Assembly: GCA_013076295.1 (NCBI GenBank) | Contig: RQOL01000532.1 | Span: 2,914,001 to 2,978,000, forward strand | Length of the DNA: 64,000 nucleotides | Reading direction: 5' to 3' | Origin: Sanderia malayensis | Lineage: Eukaryota; Cnidaria; Scyphozoa; Semaeostomeae; Pelagiidae | Part shown: piece after piece, positions 30,901 through 43,100 of the stretch | Layout: each line of letters begins with the position of its first letter | Position numbering within the stretch: position 1 is the stretch's first letter | Position numbers and translations under genes: made by a program | Notes under the pieces: model-generated | What the model saw: only the letters and a program-made list of their open reading frames with translations | Told to the model about the DNA's origin: nothing | Databases searched by the model: none

Positions 30901-33900
30901 GAAGGCTCTTTTCGCTCTCTAAATCCGGATGTTGTCGGAAAATGGGCGAATTTCAATGAAATGAATCAAGATTCTCTCTATTCGATTTCAAACCAACGCT
31001 TACTAAAACGTTGAAGTTGACAAATTATTGAAAACTATTTTAAACGACGTGTTCCAAGCAATTTCATGTGAATTTTAGAGATATTTTTGATGTTGATATG
31101 ACCCCATCAATAGCAATGGTGGTTCATTTTCAAAAGTTGTAAAAAATCCCCCCCCCCCGCACCCTGGAACAAAACGCCCCAGCACCACGCCACCCATCTC
31201 GCTCTGCACAAAGTTCAACAAACCCCATTGTCAGCTTCTTCGGATAAACAGAAACGCTTGCCTATGTAATTCGACTCAACAACTTTCCAAAAACGAATCA
31301 TTACAATGGCTTCCTTCCGACAACCCTCTATATAAGGAGAGAAATCTGAACCCGAAGCCAGTGGGATGACATAGAAACTCTGATTGTGCCCTTGAAGCAA
31401 TTACAACGCCCATCCACGCGTACGACACGCTCTCTCAATTAAACGTCAGAAAAACGCATTGGAAATGATTTTGTTGTCAAGAGATTCTCAAATTTGATCC
31501 AGTTAGGTCAAAGTGATTTTCTTTAAACATTTATGCAATTAAAGCCATATAATTTTCTTCCTGATTAGTTCAGATCAAATCGATAACTGAAAGAATCGCA
31601 CCACCTTTTCTTCAATTTACATACAAATTTAGCCTCTACGAACGTCATGTGTTATACAAGGTCAAACTCTTGACATATTTGGAACATAATTCTACCAATG
31701 TTTTACTGTAACTCAAACAATATTTCCCTTTTATCTTTCTCGTAACTGAGAGTCACTACATATCAAAACATGCGTATACAATTGATAAATAATTCTTCAG
31801 GCTTGTCAGCTCTCAGCGAAGCTCATAAATCTAACAACCCGTGCGATAAAATACGCAGCAAGTGATAAGTTGTTCATCTTCCATTAAACCTATTTGATAG
31901 CAAGTGTACAAACAGACATACCGCTTCTTAAACGTCCATAAAATACTTTATCCGCTGACCATTTTCGCTAGAAAGTTAACCAAAGCATCGTTCCCGCCAA
32001 AAACAAGAGACAAAAAACTTTTCCCAAAGCGCCCGTGTCACAGAGTCGAAGGAGACATTAATGTGGGTCAGCGGAATCGATAAAAATTGACAAGTATGCT
32101 TAACGTGAAATTGTATGAAATTTCAAACTCACCAATCTAGTTATACCTCTAGAGGTTCGCTTCTCCAACTTGTTTTCTGACATCTCCAGGTATCAACTAC
32201 TCCTCTCGGCATAAAAAACACCCTTTCTCTAACTCTAACTCTCGTGGTTTGTTCAGTTTTCCACCACAGACTGAAGGCAGCATACAATGCGACACGAGGC
32301 TTATTGTTTACGATTCTATCATATTATTTCAAAGACAATTGGCATATCATTCAAGCCTTTGTTATGGCACGCAAGCCCAGGTGCAGGATGTCAGGGCTCA
32401 CTTCAAACATAAACATTCTAGCCTTATGAATAATCAGCCTTCTGTAATTACCAGCCCCCAAGCCGCAAAATCTGTTTTGTACATGCAAATAATCTCGAGA
32501 ATTATGATTATTTCAAATACAAGCAACTCGACTGTTGATCACTACTCAAAGTTACATTTAAATATCTGAAATTCCAGCTTTTGAAGTTGCTAAGCTTAAC
32601 CAGATAAGCAGGTCCAACTGACCAGCACTCCCTAGTGGAAACAATTTGCAACATAACAAATAGGTTGATAAGTAAACTTGGACCAAATCTGGTCACATTT
32701 GTCCTCAGTTTTATATCTTCCTCTAGTGCCAGTCAATGCAATTTCTTTTGCTATGTGTATTGCGGAGTTACTTATAGCTTCTGTCATGAGTTTTCAAGTT
32801 GCTTAAATTTTTCTAACCCCAACACTTGTTCCTTATTAACCGCTTGCTAAAAAATGTAATATCTCAAATACGAATTTCAATTTGGATTTCACCAGCTGAC
32901 GAGGAATATGCTTAAAATCAAACACTATGACATAACTGTGTCTGTTTAAAAATTTAGTAAATATTACATGATCTAAATCTAAAATGCATACTAAAAATGG
33001 ACGTGACGTGTCTGAGGCGAATCACTTCAAACAGGAACCTCGGCTATGCCTGAAAAGAACCACAAGAATTTATGTTTTTGGACAATATTTTGATTCAAGC
33101 TTCAAACGTGACCATAAGTGACAGGTATCTTATCAACATCCCACACAGGAGTAGTAAAGATAGCTTGTTGTTTACATAAACTGTATCAATGGTTTTACAA
33201 AGACATTTCAGTTTGGTTTTGTTTATTTTTAACCCCCTGAAGATTAATAAAAATGTATTTTATACCAATGAAAAGGTGGATCTCTCTGGGGGGAGAGTTT
33301 GCAAGTGCTCACAAATAACATTTATAATTTCGAATTGCACATGAATGTCTCTCTGGGCTGTGAAAGATGAATCATTTCTCTCTCTTACACTTCTCAATTT
33401 CCTTTCACTTGATATATAAGGTTTAAATGGATAATCTTCACCAAACTGAAGTCCATAAGATTTCAAGAATGTAATTTATATAGGTGTGTTTAATGTGAGT
33501 GTAACACTATTCTATTATCGACATGAATCAGAATGTATATGTCAAACGATATGAATCTGAATGGAAGTCAAAAGATCTAGGTTTGTGTTATATATCACCA
33601 TAATGACTTCTAACTAAAATATTAATTCTTGTTGGTACATTCAGCGTGGCACCATTTAATGGAACTCGGGCCACTGCCTTGTTGGAGGCTAATGGCCCAG
33701 GTAGGAGAGGCTATCTTGCTCAACCGAAGTCCCCCGTAGCGAAATATTGTTCAGGAACGTGCCTACACAAGAAAGCATCGAATTTCAATTAATTCGTGCA
33801 AATCCCCTATCAAATACAAGAGTAAGCTTTGAGAAAATCTCCAGTAATTCCTAAAGGAGGACGGTCGCGTGTGCTTTGAATTTGGCCATGAAACAGCTTT

Positions 33901-34859
33901 GCATACGATGAATAAAAACGGATTTCGTCTTAAATTGTGCTGCGTTATGCTTTGGGGCTGTGTGTGCTGTTGAATGACAATGGAAATCATTTCATAGGTC
34001 ATTTGGATATAATCGAGGAAATGCAAGTGTGGGGGTTGATATTTTTGGCAGGCCTTTTTAAACACGTTATTTTTGCTTTAGTTCAGCGACTTCAAAATAA
34101 AATTCCTAGACTTGTTTGTTATTGCGCGTGTGCAAGTCATGCGAGCCTCGCTCGCGTGTCGTTGTGATTCAACAGCCCATCTCTATCAGGTGTACTGTGC
34201 AGACACGCGAGTGGCGTTGCTCAGTGTCTGCTATAAGATAAGCGAACAACTGCCGGCAAATCAATTGGCCGCCGTTGTGAACTCTTAGATAAGCCAGGAT
34301 TCAAGCCATTAGCAAGAACAAACATCCATGCCAGGTCCAATATTCTTTATTTAGATCGGGGCGCGTGTAGGTAATTACAAGAGACACACGACTATCCAAA
34401 GAAAGGGAAAATCGCTATCTTTCTGTCAATAATATTTACCCGCTTCTAATTACGAAGATGTTATTCAACTGGTCCACTGGTATCTTTGGATATTAATAAT
34501 CATGGAATGTAGAATGCTGGAAAATTGGGCCATGGGAATCACATTTCTTAAGGTTTCAGTTGTGTTAGAAAGTACATATTTAGTAGCTTTACTTAGTAGC
34601 TTAGGAGAATACAACTTGTTTCCAATTTTCCGAAGTTTGAGTCATCGGGGGCACTAATGGTTTCTACTCTACTTTTAGGTTATAAGGTACATCAGTAAGA
34701 TTCGTTACAGTTTTTCAACGCTTTGGTCTTCCAGTATTCCAACAATCCAATATTTTGCGTTCCATTTTTTACCTATAATGATCTCATTTCTGAGTTTAGT
34801 TGTCTTCGTCCAATCGAAAGGAAAGGTCAATGTCCCACATTCCATTAACGCATTGGGAA
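27984..34859. other. Gene-poor region upstream of HES B
   Basis: I find no supportable gene here. The missing first exon and promoter of HES B should lie within the first part. A hAT-type MITE at 29969-30223 is the only defined element. The short open frames look like chance. Confidence 0.5.
29969..30223. mobile_element. hAT-type MITE, 255 bp, with 8-bp target duplication
   Basis: Termini CAGGGGCGCAAATG and the inverse CATTTGCGCCCCCG differ at one base. Both sides carry the exact 8-bp TATACAAA (29961-29968 and 30224-30231). An 8-bp duplication and CAGGGGCGC ends are typical of hAT elements. No transposase. Confidence 0.9.
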
Positions 34860-37800
34860 TTTGACATAACAAAATTGTAATGCTCAGATTAAATTAGAAT
34901 GTCCTATCATACATTACCTACATTACATTACCTATACATTACCTATCATACATAAAGCTAGGGTTAGAAAAATCAAATTTGAAAATACATCGAAATGTCA
35001 ACCACAAGGAGTCGAATCCTACTTATTAGGACCTTCTGATCAGCTTGAAACCATTCCCAGCTTCTAACATAAATATTTCAAAAGTTGGCCCCTGGCGAGG
35101 TCTTGCCCCAACTGAAACATATTACCTATCATACATAAAGCTAGGGTTAGAAAAATCAAATTTGGAAATACATCGAAATGTCAACCACAACGGGTCGAAT
35201 CCTACTAAATAGGACCTTCTGATCAGTTTAAGACCATTCCCAGTCTTCTAGCATAAATATCTCAATAGTTGGCCCCTGGCGAGGTTTTGCCCCAAATGAA
35301 ATACATTACCTATCATACATAAAGCTAGGGTTAGAAAAATCAAATTTGGAAATACATCGAAATGTCACCCACAAGGGGTCGAATCCTACTAGTTAGGACC
35401 TTCTGATCAGTTTGAGACCATTCCCAGCCTTCTAGCACAAATATTTCAAAAGTTGGTCCCTGGCGAGATCTTGCCCCAACTGAAATACATTACCTATCAT
35501 ACATATAGCTAGGGTTAGAAAAATCAAATTTGGAAATACATCGAAATGTCAACCACAAGGGGTCGAATCCTACTAGTTAGGACCTTCTGATCAGTTTGAG
35601 ACCATTCCCAGCCTTCTAGCATAAATATTTCAAAAGTTGGTCCCTGGCGAGGTCTTGTCCCAACTGAAATACATTACCTATCATACATAAAGCTAGGGTT
35701 AGAAAAATCAAATTCGGAAATACATCGAAATGTCAACCACAAGGGGTCGAATGCTACTAATTAGGACCTTCTGATCAGTTTGAGACCATTCCCAGTCTTC
35801 TAGGATAAATATTTTAAAAGTTGGCCCCTTGCGATGTCTTGCCCCAGCTGAAATACATTACCTATCATACATAAAGCTAGGGTTAGAAAAATCAAATTTG
35901 GAAATACATCGAAATGTCAACCACAAGGGGTCGAATGCTACTAATTAGGACCTTCTGATCAGCTTGAGACCATTCCCAGCCTTCTAGCATAAATATTTCA
36001 AAAGTTGGTCCCTGGCGAGGTCTTGTCCCAACTGAAATACATTACCTATGATACATAAAGCTAGGGTTAGAAAAATCAAATTCGGAAATACATCGAAATG
36101 TCAACCACAAGGAGTCGAATCCTACTAATTAGGACCTTCTGATCAGTTTGAGACCATTCCCAGTCTTCTAGGATAAATATTTCAAAAGTTGGCCCCTTGC
36201 GATGTCTTGCCCCAGCTGAAATACATTACCTATCATACATAAAGCTAGGGTTAGAAAAATCAAATTTGGAAATACATCGAAATGTCAACCACAAGGGGTC
36301 GAATGCTACTAATTAGGACCTTCTGATCAGCTTGAGACCATTCCCAGCCTTCTAGCATAATTATTTCAGAAGTTGGCCCCTGGCGAGGTCTTGTCCCAAC
36401 TGAAACATATTACCTATCATACATAAAGCTAGGGTTAGAAAAATCAAATTTGAAAATACATCGAAATGTCAACCACAATGAGTCGAATGCTACTAATTAG
36501 GACCTTCTGATCAGCTTGAGACCATTCCCAGCCTTCTAGCATAAATATTTCAAAAGTTGGCCCCTGGCGAGGTCTTGCCCCAACTGAAACATATTACCTA
36601 CCATACATAAAGCTAGGGTTAGAAAAATCAAATTTGGAAATACATCGAAATGTCAACCACAATGAGTCGAATGCTACTAATTAGGACCTTCTGATCAGCT
36701 TGAGACCATTCCCAGCCTTCTAGCATAAATATTTCAAAAGTTGGCCCCTGGCGAGGTCTTGCCCCAACTGAAACATATTACCTACCATACATAAAGCTAG
36801 GGTTAGAAAAATCAAATTTGGAAATACATCGAAATGTCAACCACAAGGGGTCGAATGCTACTAATTAGGACCTTCTGATCAGCTTGAGACCATTCCCAGC
36901 GTTCTAGCATAATTATTTCAAAAGTTGGCCCCTGGCGAGGTCTTGCCCCAACTGAAACATATTACCTATCATACATAAAGCTAGGGTTAGAAAAATCAAA
37001 TTTGGAAATACATCGAAATGTCAACCACAAGGAGTCGAATCCTACTAATTAGGACCTTCTGATCAGTTTGAGACCATTCCCAGTCTTCTAGCATAAATAT
37101 TTCAGAAGTTGGCCCCTGGCGAGGTCTTGTCCCAACTGAAATACATTACCTATACCTATCATACATAAAGCTAGGGTTAGAAAAATCCAATTTGAAAATA
37201 CATCGAAATGTCAACCACAATGAGTCGAATCCTACTAATTAGGACCTTCTGATCAGCTTGAGACCATTCCCAGCCTTCTAGCATAAATATTTCAAAAGTT
37301 GGCCCCTGGCGAGGTCTTGCCCCAACTGAAACATATTACCTATCATACATAAAGCTAGGGTTAGAAAAATCAAATTTGGAAATACATCGAAATGTCAACC
37401 ACAAGGGGTCGAATGCTACTAATTAGGACCTTCTGATCAGCTTGAGACCATTCCCAGCCTTCTAGCATAAATATTTCAAAAGTTGGCCCCTGGCGAGGTC
37501 TTGCCCCAACTGAAACATATTACCTACCATACATAAAGCTAGGGTTAGAAAAATCAAATTTGGAAATACATCGAAATGTCAACCACAAGGAGTCGAATCC
37601 TACCAATTAGGACCTTCTGATGAGTTTGAGACCATTCCCAGCCTTCTAGCATAAATATTTCAAAAGTTGGTCCCTGTCGAGGTCTTGTCCCAACTGAAAT
37701 ACATTACCTATCATACATAAAGCTAGGGTTAGAAAAGTCAAATTTGGAAATACATCGAAATGTCAACCACAAGGAGTCGAATCCTACTAATTAGGACCTT

Positions 37801-37896
37801 CTGATCAGTTTGAAACCATTCCCAGTCTTCTAGGATAAATATTTCAAAAGTTGGCCCCTTGCGATGTCTTGCCCCAACTGAAATACATTACCTATC
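34860..37896. repeat. 184-bp tandem satellite, 16 copies
   Basis: Anchoring on GCTAGGGTTAGAAAAA, copies start at 34957, 35140, 35324, 35508, 35692, 35876, 36060, 36244, 36428, 36612, 36796, 36980, 37170, 37354, 37538 and 37722. The period is 184 except one 183 and one 190 (a 6-bp CTATAC-type duplication). Copies are highly similar, with shared variants that define subtypes. No reading frame persists. Confidence 0.97.
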
Positions 37897-37908
37897 CTAA
37901 ATTAAGGA

Positions 37909-38135
37909 CCATGTTCCAGTTTTTGGCCCGTAGGCCACAGTTCTTAAAAATTTTCAACTATTTTTGGAAATTGCTGTTCTTCATAGGTTCATTCAGAACA
38001 AATTTTGTTCGGTCTCTCTAGCAGTACTGCGAGCCCCAACCTGAAATCTAGCGACATTATCACCACCTAGATCAAAAACCTACAACCAGGTAAGAACCAT
38101 GTTCTAGTTCTTGGCCTATAGGTCACAATTTTTAT
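37909..38135. repeat. Pair of about 43-bp direct repeats, 178 bp apart
   Basis: AAGGACCATGTTCCAG at 37913 recurs as AAGAACCATGTTCTAG at 38091, followed in both by TTTTTGGCC/TTCTTGGCC and a matching downstream block. It directly abuts the 184-bp array but shares no obvious sequence with it. Confidence 0.7.
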
Positions 38136-38490
38136 ATGTTATCCCACTCAGCCCTTTTTTTCTGGAACATCGAAATTTTGATGAGACCCCCTGGTTTTAA
38201 TAGAAATTTTACCGCATATAAAACCCCTGTTTAATTTTGTTAATTCAGAATGAGTTGGCATAATCAATAATCGGGTACCAGCAATAGGAAAGCGATATTG
38301 AATGTGTTCATGCATTCATGCTTGTTGGGAGAAATAAATTATGCATTCTCGTTTTCATCCAAGCCCAAGTCTCCTCTAACATCGAACAAGAGTTGATAAA
38401 AATGAAAAGAAGTGACGAAATTTAATAACGATTCATAAATAACTGGAAGAGTTTAGTAATTTGAGTTTTGAGTTTTCGATCTGATGAGAT

Positions 38491-39438
38491 ATGGAATGCG
38501 ATATAGAACTCGACAAATCTTTGCTCTGCCATCTTTTGGCCTTATTTCTCTTCAGAGGATGCACAATTGCTGGCTATTACTTCATGTTTATGGACGCTTT
38601 CATGTCGGGCTTTAGTCGCTATATTCAAATTGAGAAAAAATATATAAGAGGAGGCTTTGGCAACGTCACAACCAAATCGAACAGCAAAGATTTGTACTGT
38701 AATTTTAAAAAGTTATGGAAAAAGAGCGAATTGACAACCATGTTTGGTGTGTACAAAATGACCACTTCGATTTTCGTTGGATTTCTCGGCTTCTTAGCTG
38801 TCGTTTTCGTTATCCAAATTGTCGTCAACATTCGGTGTCTGCTGTTTCCAATTCCAGAGAAGCTAGACAAAAAAGGCCTGCCCATTATCAGCAGATGGAC
38901 CTGGCTCCAAACATGGACCTACCGAATGTCAACATTGCTAGGCGATCTTCCTGGTGTTGCAACTGCGGTGGCATTGTATGCAATGATACGTGGTAAAAAC
39001 GGCATTGGTTGCTTCGAATGCCAAATCACACCGACATGCATAAACAAAGTTACCTTTGAAGAACTGATATTCCCAAGTGAGATGGCCTTACGAATTCTTT
39101 ATCCCTCAACAATCGTCCTGGTATTTTATAAAAGTTTCTACACGTACTACATCTGGAGTAATCCAATGCTGTGTGAGTGTTACTGCAAGCCTTTGCGTTG
39201 CTGTACTGGTACGTTTCTTTCCACGATTGTTACAATGTTGATGATGACACCGGGCTGGATGGTGCTTAACAATTACTATTACACGAAAGCTGGTATAAAG
39301 AAAGATATCGTGTCAGCTTTGACTGAGAATCTTATGCTTATGGGTGTGATCATATGGGCAGTGATTGGATTTTTGGCATTGTGTATACCGGTGAAAAATT
39401 ACTTGCTTGCTGAGAAAAAGGACGAAAAAAAGAAATGA
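38491..39438 (+). CDS. Intronless orphan multi-pass membrane protein, 315 aa
   Basis: A single uninterrupted frame from ATG to TGA. I do not recognise the family. Hydrophobic stretches suggest about six membrane helices (approximately 10-33, 90-113, 148-166, 203-222, 240-259, 280-303). A loop between the third and fourth has GCFECQITPTC. The next loop is Cys-rich (LCECYCKPLRCC), which could bind metal or be palmitoylated. The conserved-looking PIPEKLDKKGLP segment follows helix two. The tail is very basic (AEKKDEKKK). Length, codon use and hydrophobic pattern make chance unlikely. It lies just downstream of the satellite and upstream of TMEM209; nothing in the context reveals its role. It could be a retrocopy or a lineage-specific gene. 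Confidence 0.8.
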   Translation: MECDIELDKSLLCHLLALFLFRGCTIAGYYFMFMDAFMSGFSRYIQIEKKYIRGGFGNVTTKSNSKDLYCNFKKLWKKSELTTMFGVYKMTTSIFVGFLGFLAVVFVIQIVVNIRCLLFPIPEKLDKKGLPIISRWTWLQTWTYRMSTLLGDLPGVATAVALYAMIRGKNGIGCFECQITPTCINKVTFEELIFPSEMALRILYPSTIVLVFYKSFYTYYIWSNPMLCECYCKPLRCCTGTFLSTIVTMLMMTPGWMVLNNYYYTKAGIKKDIVSALTENLMLMGVIIWAVIGFLALCIPVKNYLLAEKKDEKKK

Positions 39439-40164
39439 CGACTGTACACTGAGATCGTTGCAGTTAACTCAAGGCAGCAAAAACAAGGACCGAATGCAAT
39501 ACTTCAAGTTAAAGTGTATATTCAAGGAAGAAAATTTAACGGACGCAATGGTTTTATTATATTATCTTGATATACGTTATAACTATCCAGAGAGCATCAT
39601 AACTGTTTTGAGAAGTGATACACTAAGCAATCACGAAGGCAAGATTGACATTTTAATAGAATAGCATACTCATATAACAATTTGCAAATTGTGCATCCAG
39701 TCTATTGTTAAAAGTCAATAGCCTATTTTTTTCATTGTAAGTTTCCAATCAATTGGCTCTTATTTCTGGACTTGCTAGCCTAGTAAATGATAGTTACCGA
39801 TTAAGTGCCATAAGGAATCTAATTTTGACTTTGTTGGGAGTGAAGCATGGCCCACAAATAATAAGCCTACTAATTAGCGCCTTCTGACACCTTCTGACTG
39901 CTTTGAAACAAGTTGCAGCAGACAAAGTTTTTCGTTTTTTCTGCATTCACCGGAGCACAGGCTTTGACCTCAATCCAATTCATTGGATTTCTTTTCTTTT
40001 GTCTTCTTCACATGGCATGGCATGCATGTTTCAGTTGATATGAATTGAATTGGACAACTCTTTTAGTTAAAGTTGTTACTTTATAAGATACATTTGAATA
40101 AACCTAATTGACTTGTATATTTATTTTGTTTTCTACATATCAATTTTTCTTTTGGTTGGTGAAG
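39439..40164. other. Spacer between orphan membrane gene and TMEM209
   Basis: No gene. A degenerate stretch near 39665-39790 (GCATCCAGTCTATTG, CAATAGCCTATT) looks like a decayed copy of the 3851-3994 MITE family. An AATAAA at 40097-40102 could serve the upstream gene. Confidence 0.5.
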
Positions 40165-43100
40165 ATGAGCTGCAGCTCTCTGTTGGACAACACTGATAGC
40201 CCGATTAGGCCCAAGGAGTTTGAAATGAGCCATCGCCATGGCGGTAGTCCTTGCAAGTTTTCAAAATATCGATCACCAACTTTAGATGAAGCAAGTGAGG
40301 TTTTCAAGCAGCGAAGATCATCACAAATGTCATGGAAATGGATACTTGCAGACTTAATCCTAGCTCTGATTTTTCAATTTGGAGTGTAAGAAGTTATTGT
40401 GTTTGTTTAAACCCGATTATAAATTTTCTAGAATTTATACCTCTAATTTGAATAGCACCATAACATCTATTTGAATGAGTGCTAACCGTTTTTTTGCAGA
40501 TTTCAAAGATTTGGAGAATTATACTTTCCTGTCAATGTTATATACTTCCAATATGCAGACCATGGCATGAGTTTATTTTTCCTGTGGAATACTCTTGTCA
40601 ATTTGTATATCTACTTGCTGCCAAACATGAGAAGTGATATCATTGCTGTAAGTCCACAACAGAAAAAGCTGTTTGGTTTAAAAGACACAGGTTCGTAAAA
40701 CTATTCCCAACACAATTGTTCACTTGTTACTAAGTGCAGTATTTTATATACAACAGCGGGAAAAGTCCTTGGGGCACTATCAACCCATACACTTGTTGAT
40801 TTGTTGTTTGAGGAGTGTAAAAATAAGTACTTATAACACATATTATCTTTGAGCAGATAAATCATTTGTGGTTCATACACCAGTGGACAGGAATACAACA
40901 AGTTCAACTCCTGTCTGTAATAGTGGCTCGTGGCCAAAAAGACGCATTTCCTCAAGAACAACCCCAGGTGGTTCCATGTTTACTGACACGTCACCAGACA
41001 AGACTTCATTATCTCAATGCACACCGAATTCAAGGACTGGATTCAACCAAGCATCGCCTTCTAAGGTATCTCATCACTTTCAAATTAGCGCATCATTATT
41101 CAAGCAAAATATTTAAGAATTCAGTCGCAAAAGCAGAGCAAGATAAAGAAATGCTCTATAATTCCCCCAAGCTTCCTTTTCAAAACGAGATTTTGATTTA
41201 AGTTCACTGTTAAGCTCTTTGTTTTTTTAATTTGCTAATTGATGACTGAATTAAGGTTGATTCAACCATCATGAAAGTTGTTTTGCAGTTATTTCACATG
41301 AGCATTATTTTCAAGTTTATTTGAGAGTTTATTAAGTTCTCCATCTTTGCTAAGCTCTTCTTTGTAGGCTCAAAAATTAAACAAACCCCTTTGGGGCTTA
41401 ATAGAGCTTTTACAGTATCTACATTATTTTGTTTTCTTTTATACACAGTCAATGTTGACCGCACAAGCTCGTATTTTTCTTTAATGAATGTTCATGCAAA
41501 AACGATTGTCCTATTTATTGCTATCTATTTGAATAGATCATTGGTAAGTCATTGGAGAAAACACCAACATCACCATCTGTAGTTTACAGGGCCAATACTT
41601 CGACAAGCAGGTATGAAGTATTTTTATTTGGTTGTAACTAATTCCTTCGCCTTTCTGGCAATGCTTTGTTTTATATAAATTAATTTATTTTCTATTTGTA
41701 GCTTAAAAGGCTTTCAGAGTTCACCTGGCAGATCACCAGGTAGGATTAAAAAGCAAATTGCAAATGTTTTTGTCTATTAATACTTTTGCACTTGACTATA
41801 TCAGATGGAAACATGTTAATGCAATATAACATGGCCTGGTATAACATGTTGCCAAGTCTTTCTGCAGTGGGTCTGCCATTATAGTGCAATGCATGTTTGA
41901 GCTTTACTGATTATGGATGCAGATGCATGTTCATTAATATATTGCATGTATTTTTTTAGTCAACATTGACAGTCAGATATTTGACTCAGAATCGCTTGAC
42001 AAATATTTAAAAAGTGAAGAAGAGAAAGAGTATATGATAAGACGAGGTGAGTGACCAATTTCATTGATGAACCCGTTAATTGCTTAATTATTTCATCAGT
42101 TAATAGCTGATCATTCTTTGTATATGATTGATCTTTTTGTGTTTTAGCTCAAGTTGATGTTAACCAAACCTCACCCCATTCATTTTGGAGTTACGGTAGA
42201 GAAGCACTCGATTTTGTGCCAATTTTTGGCTCATATCAACTGGCTACAAAGTAAGCATAATCAACTTGAATGGAACCAAACTGTTCCTCATTTCAATTAT
42301 TTTATTCTTATCTGAATTTTATTACATTGGCTTTCCCAAGGTCTCCTCAGTCATCAAGTCAAAAAGACGAAGATCTACCCTCAGCTAATTTCGACTATGA
42401 AAAGGTAGATTAGCGTGTCTTGCTACTCTGAGACAATCTTAAGAAGTTATTCCAATTTCAACTCCTACAACACTGTTGCAACATTAATCATGTTTCTTAT
42501 TTATCTTCAGTTGTGGAGAAATCTAAAGATCAGCCATGAAGACCTTGATCTGTGGACAGAAAACCTACGAAAGGTAAAAAATATGCTAACAGCTTTGTTT
42601 TTATTTACCAGCAAAAGTAAATAAAAACAAAGCTGTTAGCATATTTTATATATTTCATTTTTCTTGGCATTGTTCAATTTTTATTCCACGTTGATTTGTT
42701 GATAGTTGATTACAATTTCGGTGATCACTGGTTGTGTTTGTAGTGGTTAAGAGTGATTGATATTGATTGCTTTTTTCAGTGGCTTGCGGAAACTATTGTT
42801 GAAAAACTCGTCAATGAAATCAACACCATTAACGACAGCCTTGTGCAGAGTGGTTGCTCTGAATTGCAGATTGGAGGTGAATAATGTCCTCCTGCACTTT
42901 CCTTAACTATCATTGTAATTTAATACAAAGTCTCTCCCGAGACGGGGGTAATCAAATTCATCGTATTAATAATTGTTTTGCTTTTGTAGCTCTGAGCTTG
43001 AATTCTCTTCGAAACGTTGCCGCGACGAAAACACAACTCTTACCCTCTCTCAAGTCGTTGATACCTTATCTTGAAGTAACCGTCAACCAAGAATATCTCA

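Noticed and set aside
34860..37896. CRISPR-like or telomeric array
   Set aside because: Units are contiguous 184-mers with no unique spacers. TAGGGTTAG appears once per unit and is not a telomere repeat tract.
40108..40164. Upstream extension of TMEM209
   Set aside because: Begins at TTG in an AT-rich leader; ATG at 40165 fits the family better.
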